Shown: positions 1 through 12,735 of the stretch, piece by piece
Numbering within the stretch: the stretch's first letter is position 1
Layout: every line of letters starts with the position of its first letter
Assembly: GCA_942159475.1 (NCBI GenBank)
Contig: OW804095.1
Coordinates: 57,936,773 to 58,000,772 of the forward strand
Direction of reading: 5' to 3'
From: Sthenelais limicola
Taxonomy: Eukaryota; Annelida; Polychaeta; Phyllodocida; Sigalionidae
Length of the DNA stretch: 64,000 bases
Translations under genes and position numbers: made by a program
Notes under the pieces: model-generated
Told to the model about the DNA's origin: nothing
Database searches by the model: none
Seen by the model: only the letters and a program-made list of their open reading frames with translations

Positions 1-3000
1 AAGCAGAATTGATTATACTTATTAATTTTTTTATTTTATATGGATTAAAAATAAAATTGCAAAAGAACAATGCATAGAAATAAGCCTAAAGTTGTGACGG
101 CTGTGATAACTGTTGAAACTGTTGAACTGTTGAAACTAGTAATTGTTAAAAGGTGCTCTCAGTGCAGGTGGGTGCAGATAGAAACATTGGTGTTTTGAAA
201 AGCAGGCACAGTTATGAGGGTCATGAGAGGGATCTCGCATCTTTGCGATGGGTTATACAACAAGGGAATAATCTAAACTATCTTAAATACCGCTGACTAT
301 GCCCTCCATCAAAGGCCTTAGAATGATTCTGCCTTTTTAAGCGCCAAGAACCATCAAGTGTGCTTGAAGGTATTAGTCACAATCCGAATATATATATATG
401 TTGATGGTGACATACACTGCCAGAGACTCTTCATTTATAAAGTTTCCCGTTTACTTCTTTATGTCATTCTAATAAGATTGCCTTGTAATCAAGCTTAATC
501 TGGGTGCAGGTGAATGTAAATGTCAACGCACCTCAGAGGAGGCATTCCCATTTAATGAGTGAACTGGGGTTGTGTTCATTTCTGATAAAATGACAATGAA
601 AAGTTTCTAGAATGCATAGATACAAATTGTAGAGCTGTAAAATAGGCTTTAGGAATAACTCGAATCTATCTATCTCTGAAATTAGAAGCAATAAAACACT
701 ATTTTTTCTGGAAATGCTTCTAATTCTCAATGCTTTTTACTTTGCCAATATAAGCCTGACTTAGAATTACGATGGGCCAGGCGGCAGGATATTGAAGAAA
801 ATGACAAGCTGTTATATCTATGCGAGATAATACAGCAATTACGAGGACATTGAAAATATGGTATGAGCATGTATTTGATTACAGTCACATATATATCTAA
901 AATATATAGTTATTGAACAGTTTTTATCAAGCATAAAATAGTACCTCTCATCAAATTATTCTTTCAAATAATATTCTCGAAGGATAAAAAACGCAGTTAA
1001 AAATATTCAGATTTTAGATTCAATGTTCAAAATCTATATTCACAATATTGAGGGTTATATGGATGCATGCATATTTAGGTAGGGCTAAATAATGCCTGAA
1101 ACCTTGGCCATCCTCTTCTTTATCCCAGTTTAGGGTGTACATGAGTTGGCCTCAGTATAAACGGCCATTTGGAACGCTCGGCAATGTACTTTAATCAACG
1201 TGGGGATCCCGGCCCACTAATGGGGAAGGTCCTTGTGGAAGCACCATCAAGTATGTATACATAGAATATCAATGATACCAATTTCCCGAATTCGGCATTG
1301 AAATAAGCTCAATTATAGAACCTGCTTTACAGAGAAAATACAGCACGTGTACATGTGTACACGTTTACTAAATTTAAAGTTAGTTGACGTTTATTGAATT
1401 ATATTTCTCCAAATGATATAATAGATTCTCTTGTATGCGTATAATGTAAAAAGTCCACAGTGTAGAATGCTTATGAGCACTATTTAATTTAATTTGGAAG
1501 TTACCACCAAGCTGGTCAAGACTCATATAGGGTGTGACTATGGAACACAGAACCTGACCTTGGACCTCTAGAGCGGGAATTAAATCTTCCTTGCAGTTGG
1601 CTGGAGAAGAAAATGCTGAATCACCCTCATTGGATTTCAGAATTCTGACTTTAATTTATATTCCTGACCAAGGGGAGCTTCGTAGATACAGAGAATAACC
1701 TAATCCAGAGTCTGAGTTTAATAACTCTCATCTCCACTCACCCAATGCCACTATACGGCTGGCATGAAACTCTCATGAACATTGGGAATACATTGTATAT
1801 TAATGAATTGGGAAAATGAGACAAAATTCATAGCAAGCGGTATTCAGGGCTCTCTCAATTGAATTACACCTAGATGGTCTGCTCTTTGATTCCACTTTTA
1901 GACAGATGTTAACAGTGATCATCGCGTAGATGTGATCATGGGATTCTCCTAATTTGTTTCTAAATTTGCGGAAATTTACACCTTTCGTTGTGGAATTGAA
2001 CCTAAATTCATTGTGTAACTAGAAGAATAACACCACTGGTATCATCCATATTTCATCGTTTAGCTGAAGTACCTTTTTGTGTTTATAACATTAAGATATA
2101 CTGTAAGAGTCAATTGATGACATCCTGGTGAATGGTCATTGGACATAAACGATTTCCGAATGGAGTTGTGCCCTGTCATTTTCCATACATTAATAGATAA
2201 TGGTCGGTGTCACTTCCAGCTGTTCTCCGGAAACGTAGTGCATGACTTCAAGTCACATTTACCAACCATTGGCACATTCATTTCTGCTAGTCTTTCACTG
2301 GAAACTACCATTTTTTGATACATCAGGTTGGGGGAAATGGTTGACCTGGCTGTCACGCTGTGTAAATGGATGTGAGCGAGAGAATGGTGGATGTTTTATG
2401 CAAGAGGAAGAAGGAATAAATCCAAGTCTAGAATACCAGCTGCTATATCTTGTTGAATGTTATGGATTAAGTGCTTTTTGAACACGGCAGTTCTTTAAGT
2501 CAGGTTATTTATTAACCGTACTGGGAGTTTCCATCTTATTTTCTATCCAAGTGTACATACTGTACATGTGTATAGGCCTACAACTATGCAAAAGGACCTA
2601 TTCAACGAAACATAAAGTTAACCACTCACAAGCTATTACCGGTGAACTGCATTTGTGATGATTATACTTATCACGGCTATTCCATATATTAATGGGTAGA
2701 CTTTACTATTGAATGAAACATTCGTCTCACCTTAGGCAGTACTGCAAGCTTCATTTACAAGGGACAAAACCCCTCCCGAGAAAACTATTTCGATTGGCGA
2801 TATTTTCCATCCCAAATATTATTCGTCAGTTCCAAAAGCGATGGACATCCATTGTTAGCCACTTAGCCCATTGGTTAACCAACGACACAATGCGAAATTG
2901 GACCACCGTTGGATATAATTAAACCTGTAGTACTCACACGACAGTTACGCCCACGATCCTGATTTTGATTGTATTTGTAATGACAGGGGAGGAATTGTGA

Positions 3001-5063
3001 GACTTTGGGAGGAGCCAAGCCCACTAACGGGGATAATGGGAGTGATCTTTATTGTATCATCATAACTCGGAGATGTATTTCATGTCACATTTAACAGGTG
3101 GTGATGAAAGAAAAAATTGAGTTGTATGACCTGAGTCAATGGTTAATCATAAGGTGATACTTTATATTACAGACGATATTGAAAACATCTTTAGACCAAG
3201 AATACACATAGAAAGAGGTAACAATTTTTCCAATTGTTTCCGATGTGACTTTGACAATGAGATAATTAAAAGTGGTAAAACGCCAACATCAATGTTCTTG
3301 GGGATGTGGGACCCTATGTACAGACACACGGCGCCAATTATTCACTGAAACTCGCCCTTTGATCATTGATTGCCATCCCTTAATTGTTTTATTTTATATA
3401 AAAAAAACAAAAGTATTCTTATTAATCTTAATTCTCATTATCTAAATTCTTATATTGTAGTGTAGCTCTTAACACGGACTGGTACATGTATATTAATTTT
3501 GTATTAATGATTTAATCTAACTGGGGTGTTACAGATCCCTTTGAGATGGTTTTTCATCCGATCCCAGTGTACATTATTTGATACATTAAGTTTGATACAA
3601 AAACAAAGACAACTATATAATACATAATACAAGGCAGTGCTCTTGCCACAGGTATATATCTATTTTGGAGCCTGCACAAGTAGTGGGATTATGAGATGGA
3701 TACAAGCATGAGGTAAGCCTTATGGAATTTAATAGATCTTTTGTTCGACTTTATGTTAAATGTCATTACTAGATATAAGCTGAGAAAATCGTCCAATGTA
3801 CGCGGGCTTATTTAAAAAAGAAACAAACAAAACTAAGTACATTATCAGCGATAAATATACATTAATCGATTAATTTAATTGGAACCATGTCAAAGGCAAT
3901 CAATCAATGCCTAGATATGCTCCGTTTGAAGAGGTCCGTTAATTTATAGCTTTTAGCATTGCATTGCATGTCTATTTGGAACTCATTTGGAACTAATATA
4001 GTATTCTAAAGGATGCCTGCTAGGGGGGAGGGGGAGGGGCCACACACATTGCAATAATTCTTTTCCCAATTATATCAGAATCACGGTTACTAGTATCAAG
4101 ATAAGGCAATATTAGTTGGCAATTACAGCAACATAAACCTTTAATTGGAGGCCTTGCGTATAAAGATTAACATAGAAGGAACTTCGAAATTATGTGCAGT
4201 TGGTATATCCTTCAGCTAGATATGTAATGACACAGTAAGTGGATGATATAATTCCAGATCTGTTGGGACAATGTATGAGTATATGTATATCACTATTAAA
4301 TAATGTGTTGGTATTGAATCTAAAATGATTGCCTGAATCAATACTTATAACGAGTCTGAGATGCCTCCCAATGCAGTGAATACCCCTGATGAAGGCATGA
4401 CTATTCATGAAAAGAAGGCTCTTGCGCTGAGTGCTCGGCCTGAAATCGCCAGACTCCTCTGCTTCCTTCTGCTTCAGGGCATCATGGTGTACAGATAGAC
4501 TGACGTTGGGAAATAAACGGAGGATTTATTGTTAAGACATCCCGATATGAATCGAGAAATGTACTTAACGAGGACTTATTCGTCCTGGTACTGACGCTCA
4601 AAAGATATGAAGTTCCAACTTGGGATGGGAACTTGTTCGACCAAATTTATTCGAAGAAGGCGTTTATTTGAATTCACAACATATTATCACTGTAGCCCAT
4701 TGTTTAAAGCGATAAGTGGTAAGTGTAAGTGGTAGAAGAATTAATAATGTTGTTATGTTTGTGAGAATAGGCAAAAATCAGAATTTAATGTGTAAAAACA
4801 CTTGCTGATATTTCATTCAATATCATTTACCTCGAAATAATATGATTCATACGACAGAATAACTAGAGATTGAAACACGAAATGCTATTGTAATTGAGTA
4901 TGTTTAAAAATCATTTGGATGTATGCCTGTCCTGCATTGAAACCAGCATATTCCCAACTGGCTGGAAGACATATATATGGCTGGAAAACAGCTATAGAAA
5001 CTCCAATCATCAAAACCTTTGACTTTTACAAACCTTTCAACTTTTACAAAACTGTTGACTTGG
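1..5063. other. Non-coding or unassigned DNA
   Basis: About 5 kb of AT-rich sequence. Open frames are all shorter than 85 codons and none shows a domain, repeat or codon pattern that I recognise. A short near-palindrome around 1,342-1,362 (CGTGTACATGTGTACACG) and a G-rich run near 4,022-4,038 are the only local structures seen. A host intron or intergenic region is plausible; unrecognised exons cannot be excluded. Confidence 0.5.
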
Positions 5064-5430
5064 AGTGCATTGCACTATGGTTTCATTGCACTATACACGA
5101 TTCTGTGTTAAACCACTCTTAGAGGCCTCGTAACTCCCTCTTAGCAAAGGTTGCATTGCACTATATACGATTTTACTCTCAGAGTACTCTCAGAGCCCTC
5201 GTAAAGTTAAGAATTCATGAGCACCAAAACAGGTGTGGATAAAGCCCTCTTAGTGGCCTCGTAGCATATCTTAGGACATATTGGTCACACCTGACTGTTG
5301 AAAAAGCTGCCTGGACTGGGGTTCGAACCCATGACCCCCACATCAACCACACATTTTTCATTTGTAACACTGTAAGCCCTAAGATATGCTACGAGGCCTT
5401 TACAAGGGCTTAATCCCCATCTAATTTCAA
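5064..5430 (+). repeat. Solo fragment of the TGCATTGCACTATA repeat family
   Basis: The segment contains GCATTGCACTATA twice, then the sub-repeats CTCTTAGAGGCCTCGTAACTC and CTCTCAGAGCCCTCGTAAAG. These are followed by a tRNA-like B-box motif on the minus strand (GGGTTCGAACCCC, near 5,319-5,331). The same series recurs in reverse orientation at 9,550-9,794 and directly at 32,686-32,945. It lacks the rest of the longer element seen at those sites, so it is a fragment or a deletion derivative. The B-box resembles the T arm of a tRNA, but no full cloverleaf is visible. Confidence 0.7.
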
Positions 5431-5656
5431 CAGGTATATAGCAAGATATCTGTCCCCATGGAAACCGATTTGTTGTACAGTTCTTTTATTTATAATGTAT
5501 AAATTGTGCTAAAGTATGTCTTATTATTTGATTTGAAAAATATTTTATTCAAGTCGAAGACATTTTTATAGATAAAGTACAAATGTTCGCAAAATAGCCT
5601 GACTTTATACTATATATTTAAAGCAAATAAACAATAGTTGTAATCATATAGGCCTA

Positions 5657-6066
5657 TGTGATGTGTTCCAGGAAAATGAGTCACAATTCGCAGAATTGAT
5701 ATTTCTCAAAGGGTTTTAGTTATAAGATCTCTTTGTTGGAATATTCTGATTTTTGGAAGGCTGAGTACCTATAGTCATCTGAATCCATGTACCAAATTTC
5801 AGGACATTGAATTAAATATATCCCTGCGTTTTGAAGGCCTTCGTATGCAGTGCATTTAGTTACTTTATTGGTTATTACCCACCAAGAATCATTGAAAATT
5901 CTTTTTTTCAAAAATAAAAATATCAAACTTAAAATATAGGAATATTTATCAGATGTCCTTGTGTTTACTATCATTCGAATCGGCTTGATGTCCTCTTTTC
6001 AAATATCATGGTATCTCAAAATCCATATTTTGCGACTTATGACTTATTTTCCTAAAACGGATCACA
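5657..6066. mobile_element. MITE with TGTGAT ends, copy 1
   Basis: The left end begins TGTGATGTGTTCCAGGAAAA and continues with TGAGTCACAA. The right end, read on the other strand, begins TGTGATCCGTTTTAGGAAAA and continues with TAAGTCATAAGTCGC. The two ends are therefore imperfect terminal inverted repeats of about 35 bp around roughly 340 bp of AT-rich DNA with no coding capacity. A shorter relative lies at 24,984-25,224. The size and structure fit a non-autonomous DNA transposon. I cannot assign a superfamily, and no clear target duplication is seen. Confidence 0.65.
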
Positions 6067-6224
6067 TGTTTAAGTACCATGAGAGACATCGGCTAATGGT
6101 TCATTACATGTGATCTAATAGACCTGTATACATATAGGCTAAAAATATTACAGACCATTCTACCGACATAATTAATTATCAATGTTTTAAAATATTAAAT
6201 TTTCTTTTGGTTTGAATCGTCCGC

Positions 6225-6368
6225 CAACTTCTCTCTCCCTCTCTCCCTCTCCCCCTCTCCCCCTCTTTCCCTCTCCCTTACTTCTCCTCTTTCCCTCGCC
6301 CCGTCCCTCCCCTCCAACTTTACTGCCCCCTCCCCCTCCCCTCCCCTTTCTCCCACCCCCACCACACA
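6225..6368. repeat. Pyrimidine-rich low-complexity tract
   Basis: A run of CTCTCCCTCTCCCC-type sequence interrupted by a few A and G bases. A similar CT-rich tract resumes at 7,282-7,405, beyond the LINE copy. The LINE may therefore have landed inside one long pyrimidine tract. The proline/serine-rich frames here are products of base composition. Confidence 0.85.
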
Positions 6369-6371
6369 CCT

Positions 6372-7274
6372 ATAGTTTTGATAAAAATGAAATCATCAGC
6401 CATGTATAAGCTACTACAGTTTCAGCGTATAAGAAAGTATCTCACTGTAAAAATGGCAAAGATAATAGTAAAAAGCCATATCTTGTCCTTACTAGAGTAC
6501 GGTAATCTTTTCGCATCTATGGCTAGCGTTGACATAAGAACAACGCTTCAGCGAATCATATATAATGCAGTAAAAACTGTATATTTCAATGACCCTAGGG
6601 ATAAAATTGAATTGTGTAACGAATGTCGGATCGATTCTCTAGAAAAACGTTCAAAGATTGCACTTATGCAAATAATGTATAGAAAACGACTGGATAAGAA
6701 AAACCTAAGTGATATACCAGTGATTACTAGATTAAACGAAGGACCGGTGATGAAGGTCATGGTACCAAAACTAGAGAAAGTAGTGCGATCCCCTCACTAT
6801 ATTGGACCAACCTTATGGAATAGTCTTCCGTCTATTATTCGTTTGAAATCCTGGGATAACATAAAAAGTCATCTTAAATCAACTGATGATTGGTATGGTT
6901 GATTCTAAAACATGTCTCTATCATTTGCCTGAGCAAATCAAATCAAATGTATATAATATCTTGCATGTGACGTGTCTTTTATCTGTCATGTGGCGGACTA
7001 TGTTATAATTTTGAGGAGAAAAAACAACAACAAAATCTATGTGTTTATTGTAGGTATGTATTTTCCTCAGTAGAGGTACCCGATGTATTCACCAAATGAA
7101 ACTTGTAACCTATAACAACAAGGTATTTTGAAACCCTTAATGTATTAATGACTCAACTTAAATAATTAAAATATTTTATTTATTATGAGATAACATTATA
7201 TGTTTTCTGGACTACCATGGAATTATCATTGTATGAGAATGGATCCAATAAAATTTGTTAAAAAAAAATAGTTT
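6372..7274 (+). mobile_element. 5'-truncated non-LTR retrotransposon (LINE) with 3' UTR, poly(A) and target duplication
   Basis: This is the 3' end of a LINE. It includes a coding remnant (6,378-6,902), about 345 bp of 3' untranslated sequence, AATAAA at 7,247-7,252 and a short A run at 7,260-7,268. The heptamer ATAGTTT occurs at 6,372-6,378 just before the element and again at 7,268-7,274 just after the A run. This is the arrangement expected of a target-site duplication from target-primed reverse transcription. Severe 5' truncation is normal for such copies. The coding part is free of stops, so the insertion is probably not very old. Confidence 0.75.
6378..6902 (+). pseudogene. LINE reverse transcriptase C-terminal fragment
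   Basis: This is a 174-codon open frame. Its sequence matches the region downstream of the reverse transcriptase catalytic core in CR1/L2/Jockey-like LINEs. It shows the signature SHILSLLEYGN, then an RI.YNA segment, a basic helical stretch (residues about 85-110) and the closing motif GPTLWNSLPSIIR near the C terminus. The catalytic domains (endonuclease, fingers, palm with the DD pair) are absent, so this is the end of a 5'-truncated copy and not a functional gene. The first Met is arbitrary, because the frame simply enters from the truncation point. Its family assignment rests on motif recognition; a protein search would fix the clade. Confidence 0.85.
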
Positions 7275-7281
7275 GTCTCAT

Positions 7282-7405
7282 GATTATACTCTCTCTCCTC
7301 TCCCTCCCGCCCCGCTTCTCTCTCTCTCTCTCTTTCCCCTCTCTCGTTCTCTATCCCTGTCATTTATCAACCCCCGCCCCCTGCCCCCCCCCCCTCTCCA
7401 CCTCT
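7282..7405. repeat. Pyrimidine-rich tract (CT)n / poly-C
   Basis: CTCTCTCCTCTCCCTCC-type sequence with an uninterrupted (CT) stretch near 7,318-7,332 and a poly-C run near 7,384-7,394. It borders the LINE on the side opposite the 6,225-6,368 tract. Confidence 0.85.
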
Positions 7406-7428
7406 AAAACAAAAAGAGTAACTTGTAC

Positions 7429-8482
7429 ATCAAGGAGACGCTGTTGGCTTTGGAAGGTGTATCATTGAATTTTCTCCCCTCTAGACCCTCGTAAGTCTGT
7501 CTTAAGTCCCTCGTAAGGTCTTGGTAAGACACGACTAAGAGGCCTCTAAGATTCTATTCTGCAATGCACATTCGTCGTATCTTAAAGACCTCTTAGTCGT
7601 AAGTTTAAGAGGGTGTTACAAGGCCTTTAAGATACGATTGTATCGTGTATAGTGCAATGCACCCTATGTATGATTGTGTGGTAAACCACTCTTAGAGGCC
7701 TCGCAACTCCCGTGTATCAACAGGTGAAAAGTGATTTATAATAACCAATAAGAGTGTGCATGGGAGGGTGTATGGATCACACCTCCGGTTACAATATATA
7801 ATACTTATGTATAGATGGGTGTGTAAGAAGAGAGCTCTTCAATGCACTGGAAGTCAGTACATCTATATCATTTTAACAAGCTTACTAATCATCGGGAAGA
7901 AAATTCATTTGTAGAATAGATTCACATTATGATTATATAAATATATATATTGATGGGACAACTTCTCTGCTCCATTAGCCAAGCATTCATACAGGTGATG
8001 TATGGGAGAATATGTACATCAAATGTTAGTCCTTTACTATCTTTGTATCGATCCCTCATCAATGTCAGTCTTTAGTTGAGGTTTCATCTAATATGAATAT
8101 TGAGACATCCTACTGAGAGATCTGAGACCCTGAGTGATGGGATATACATGCAAATCTGTTCTCATCCCAATGGGAGAGATCACATAGCATTGATGAACGA
8201 GTTGACCACAACCCTACTGGTCACTTCCACTTTAAAACCATACTAAGGGTGCATTGCACTATACACGATAAGATTATATCTTAAAAGCCTCGTAACATGC
8301 TCTTAAAGGTACGACTATGACAGCTTTATGATACGAGGAATCTGTATTGCAGAATAGAATCTTAGAGGCCTCTTAGTCATATCTTACCAAGGCCTTACGA
8401 GGGACTTAAGACAGACTTACGAGGGTCTAGAGGGGAGAACATTTCATGATACACTTCCCAAAGCAAACAGCGTCCCTAGTTG
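7429..8482. repeat. Foldback pair of TCGTAAG-type repeat arms
   Basis: The left arm (about 7,429-7,672) and right arm (about 8,246-8,482) are imperfect inverted copies. Both contain GAGACGCTGTT or its complement at the outer end, then CTCCCCTCTAGACCCTCGTA, repeated TCGTAAG / CTTACGA motifs in both orientations, and TAGTGCAATGCACC at the inner end. The 570-bp spacer has no recognisable coding sequence. The right arm also forms the left end of the longer element at 8,250-9,794. The clustered short motifs resemble the subterminal transposase-binding repeats of DNA transposons. Confidence 0.7.
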
Positions 8483-9274
8483 TTCTTTTTTTGTTTGTGA
8501 GGTTTAGAAGAGATTATGAGACTTCACCTTTGGTGTAAAACTTACATCTGGATATTAAATATAGCACCATCGTAATGTACATGTCTTGGATGAGTGGTAA
8601 TTGTGGTTAGTAAACAATAGAAATTCAGTTACCCACAGCATGGTGGCAATCATATATCAATCAAGTCAGCACCCCCAATCGTTTTGGCTATGTTGCAGTT
8701 ATGTATAGATGTAAACAAGTCACCCTGTCCCGCATTAATATAACAACAGGTTGTTGTGGAGGGAGGTGGCGGGCTTGTGTAGGTGGGGGTATAGGGGTGA
8801 TGGACTGGGCTGTGTGGGCATATAAATGTTTGCGATAATTAATTTCCAAAGTATGTAAAGAAAACAGTAACCAGTATAAATTACAATAATCATTGGACAA
8901 CATAAAAAACACATATTGTCCGTGCATATATATCTTAGATTTCCAGAGCGGCGTAGAGGGTGACTTTGCATCACCCTCTAATAGTATAATAGAATCGAAA
9001 TATTTCACCCACATCACGAAATCGGGCACACTTAAAATGCATATACTACCATAAATAAATCTTTAAATTTTAATGTGGTATACTTTATCTTAAAGGTTTG
9101 TAAGGCAAGGATATATTTAATACACTGTCTTGAGATTTGGCAAATGCATTGATATGAATTAATGTGCTAAACTCCCCCAAAATGAGAATATTGCAACAAA
9201 GTTATCCTAAATAACTTTGAAAAATATCCATTTTGCTCTTGTGACTCATCTTTCCGAAACACATCACATTCATA

Positions 9275-9407
9275 AGGAGAGAGAAAGAGAGAGAGGGGGG
9301 AGAGAGGAGGGAGAGAGACAGGGGGGGGGAAGATGAGAAAGAGAGGAGAGAGAGGGAGAGTGGGAGAGAGTGACAGAGACAGAGAGAGCAGAGAGAGAGG
9401 AGGGGAG
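9275..9407. repeat. GA-rich microsatellite inside the TGCATTG element
   Basis: An AGAGAGAGGGGGG-type purine tract. Its counterpart in the second copy of the element is the CT tract at 33,047-33,220, in the opposite orientation as expected. Confidence 0.85.
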
Positions 9408-9544
9408 GCGATTGGGTTTGGGGGCTGATAAATGACAGAGCATAAATGTATGCCACGCCCCTCTTATATTTATGAACAGTGGGTTGGATCATAAATATTA
9501 ATTGCATAGCTATCATTGTTAAAAATGATACAATTTTAGTTGAT

Positions 9545-9582
9545 CTGGGGTACATGGGTTCGAATCCCAGTCCCGCCAGCTT
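9545..9582 (+). other. tRNA 3'-half-like sequence
   Basis: The stretch contains TGGGTTCGAATCCCA, which is a T-arm with a four-base stem and a TTCGAAT loop. It is followed by GTCCCGCCA, which resembles an acceptor 3' strand with CA at the end. No matching 5' acceptor strand, D arm or anticodon arm is visible upstream, so this is not a tRNA gene. It recurs in inverted orientation near 32,895-32,930 and, diverged, near 5,310-5,335. A tRNA-derived piece captured by the transposon family is the simplest reading. Confidence 0.55.
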
Positions 9583-11167
9583 TTTCAACAGTCAGGTCTG
9601 ATCAATATGTGCTAAGATATGCTACGAGGGGTTTATCCACACCTGTTTTGGTGCTCATAAATTCTTAACTTTACGAGGGCTCTGAGAGTACTCTGAGAGT
9701 AAAATCGTATATAGTGCAATGCACATTTTGCTAAGAGGGAGTTACAAGACCTCTAAGAGTGGTTTAACACAGAATCGTATATAGTGCAATGCAATGATCA
9801 AGTGTAGTATGTGCCTCCAGATCAATTCTGTAATCTTAACCATAATGCTAGAAATAAAATGAATATCATATATTTAAATTCTAAAAAAGGGTGAAAAATG
9901 CAACAGGGATTCCTTGAAATAACTTACATATTCAAAGTGGCAGTATCGTCAACTGTGTGAGCAGGTTGTATTGCAATAAACTATTACTGATTCGCGTGGG
10001 GATGTTTCATACTAATAAGATGAAATCGTATGATATACGATACATCATACGATATGCTTATGTTTATGTTTTGTATTGGTTGCATTTCAGTTGTTCCATA
10101 AATGACTAGCTTTTGTTAGTGTGGCATTTGATGTTTTCATCTATGGACCCTCATTCTTCTTCCCATATTTCCACTAATATTCACATTCAGCACCCTATCC
10201 TCGAAATCATTACTTCTATGAACAAGAGACAGAATCCTAATTATTCTTCTGTACCTCAGCGGCAGAATATCTGCACGACAATGGGCCCATTGCATAACAA
10301 AACGCTCGTAAGTACTTCGTATCTCCTCGTATCCTATCGCATCTTTTTGACTTACGAGGGACTTACGAGATATGACAGACATACGAGACATCACTTGCAT
10401 AACAACCCTCACAGCATTTTCGTAACTTGTATTAATCAACACATCGCATCCCCTCGTATCTGAGCGTATCTGAGCGTTTGTATGTAGTATTAAGACAATT
10501 CAGAGCTTTACATACAATGAACACGAAGAATATCCCCATTTTATGTGTTACATTATAAGACTTAGGAGAATTCTCACTTAATTATGTATTCGGATATCAA
10601 TAAATTATGTATACATGTTGTTATGTAACATTACATAATATTGTGTAACCTCATTTATTATATCAATTATTAGTTGCTTCGCTCTTCGCTCACGAAGACC
10701 ACACGTTCGTTTGTATTCTTCCATCATACCTTAACACTGGTGGACAACCCGCTCTATCTCGGAATCCTAAAATCTCACAGCCTGAAGCGATTTCTTTCAC
10801 TAAGTATTGAGGAATTATTTGGACATTTTAATAGAGTTTGAGCTATGGAAGATGCAGCGAATTCGCCTGAGTTGCCATTGTTTGATAGGCTGAAGAAATC
10901 GGTAGAACGATTGGCAGCAATTACATATATTATTTATTCAATTATATGTGTTTACAATATACATATACCATATGTGTTTATGTGCACATGTATACAGGTG
11001 TGTCTATGTATGTACATATATATGCATGTATGTGAGTCTACATATCATGTACACGATACATATATATATAATATACATATTATATATCTATGAATATGTA
11101 TGTGTATCCCATTACAATTAGTACATTGCCTTTTTACATGACGTTAGTCATAGCTGTAGACATAGGT

Positions 11168-12224
11168 TATGGGAGGCACAGGAGTAGGTGCTGGAGGAGG
11201 TAGAGGGGGAGGTAGGGGAGCAGGCACAGGAGTAGGCACAGGAGTAGGCACAGGTGCTGGTATTGGATGAGGTACAGGAGGTGGGGAGGGGTAGTACAAG
11301 GACAGGTACTGGAGGAGGTACTGGAGAAGGCACAGGAAGAGGTGGTACTGGAGGAGGTAGAGAAGGGGGTACTAGAATAGAGACTGTTGGAGGGACTGTT
11401 GGAGGAACCAGAGGAGGGACTGGAGCAGGTACTGGAGCAAGTACTGGAGGTAGTACATGAGGGGGTACTGAAGGAGGTACTGTAAGGGGTACTCAAGGAG
11501 GCACTGGAGGAGTATACTGGTGGAGGAGGTACTGGAGGAGGTACAGGAGAAGGTAAGGGATACTGGAGGGGTACTGGAAGAGGCACTGGAGGGAGTACTG
11601 TACCTCCTCCAGTGCCTCCTCCAGTGCCCCCTCACCAGTACCCCCTCCAGTGCCTCCTCCAGAACCTGCTCCAGTACCTCCTCAAGTAACCTCCTCCTGT
11701 AACCTCCTCCAGTACCTCCTCCAGTAACCTCCTCCAGTAACCTCCTCCAGTAACCACCTTCAGTACCTCCTCCAGTACCTCCTCCAGTAACCTCTTCCAG
11801 TAACCTCCGCCAGTAACCTCCTCCAGTACCTACTCCAGTAACCTCATTCAGTAACCTACTCCAGTAACCTCATTCAGTAACCTCCTCCAGTACCTCCTCC
11901 AGTAACCTCCTCCAGTAACCTCTTCCAGTACCTGCTCCAATACATCCTCTAGTAACCTCTTCCAGTAGCCTCCTCCAGTACATCCTCCAGTAATCTCCTC
12001 CAGTAACCCCCTCCAGTACATCCTCCAGTAACCTCTTCCAGTAACCTCCTCCAGTACCTACTCCAGCAACCTCCTTCAGAACCCCCTCCAGTAACATTTT
12101 CCAGTATCTCCTCCAGTAACCTCCTTCAATAACCTCCATCAGTAAGCTTCTCCAGTAACCTACTCCAGCAACCTTCTTCAGAACCCCCTCCAGTATCCTT
12201 CTCCAGTATCTCCTCCAATATTCC
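11168..12224. repeat. Inverted CTGGAGG minisatellite, forming a giant hairpin
   Basis: From 11,168 to about 11,598 the plus strand repeats degenerate units of the type GGAGGTACTGGA. From about 11,599 to 12,224 it repeats the reverse complement, of the type CCTCCAGTAACCT. The switch is at about 11,600. The whole region can fold into an imperfect stem of up to about 430 bp. The long Ser/Thr- or Gly-rich frames in all phases are translations of the repeat. Confidence 0.85.
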
Positions 12225-12299
12225 TTCCTGTCCAATCAGCAGCATGGAACTTGAGTTCAGAAATATGTGACTACTTCAGGGCCAGGAAAATCATTGGCA

Positions 12300-12500
12300 A
12301 TCACTCCCCCCCACACACACACACACACTAAAACCAATACCAATGACTGATGCCAATACATACTATATACATGTACACACATACATACATACATGCATAC
12401 ATCACACACATATAATATATATGAGCTGTATAATGTATATATATACATACATACATACATGCATGCATGCATACACACATACAATACATACGTACACATA
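12300..12500. repeat. CA and CATA/TATG microsatellites
   Basis: A (CA) run at about 12,308-12,327, followed by ACATACATACATGCATAC-type tetranucleotide repeats. A comparable tract follows the MITE at 12,738-12,812. Confidence 0.85.
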
Positions 12501-12501
12501 T

Positions 12502-12735
12502 GGGTCAGATTTTCAGAAAATGTACAATTGACAGCTGTACACATCTAGTAAATTCTGCTAAATTAAGCTGCAATTTGGTCAATACTAGGTAAATTCCATT
12601 ATATTCAGCATTGTATTGATTCTAGCAATCTGTTTGGTTAGGTTGAACCGTATTTTGACTTTATCTTTGCCTGAAATTTGGGTTATTCGAAAGGACTGGG
12701 GAAGGGGAATTGTACATTTTCTGAAAATCTGACCC
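12502..12735. mobile_element. MITE with GGGTCAG ends, copy A (nested in Z)
   Basis: The left end starts GGGTCAGATTTTCAGAAAAT and the right end is its inverse, giving terminal inverted repeats of about 28 bp around 234 bp in total. The interior aligns, in reverse orientation, with copy B at 38,453-38,687: AAATTCTGCTAAAT, TTTTGACTT and GGGTTATT are shared in order. ATAT lies on both flanks and may be the target duplication. No coding sequence is present. Confidence 0.8.

Larger units (their letters stand above)
8250..9794. mobile_element. Non-autonomous element, TGCATTGCACTATA family, copy 1
   Basis: The ends are inverted copies of TGCATTGCACTATAYACGAT. Inside are, from left to right: TCGTAAG-rich subterminal repeats, a 0.45 kb AT-rich part, a block beginning near 8,945 (TAGAGGGTGACTTTGC), a GA-rich microsatellite (9,275-9,407) and a tRNA 3'-half-like segment (9,545-9,582). 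The same order in reverse orientation is found at 32,686-36,335. No transposase remains. The open frame across the GA tract is conserved between copies only because the DNA is duplicated. Confidence 0.75.

Noticed and set aside
9545..9582. A tRNA gene
   Set aside because: Only the T arm and 3' acceptor strand are recognisable. No D arm, anticodon arm or pairing 5' strand lies upstream.
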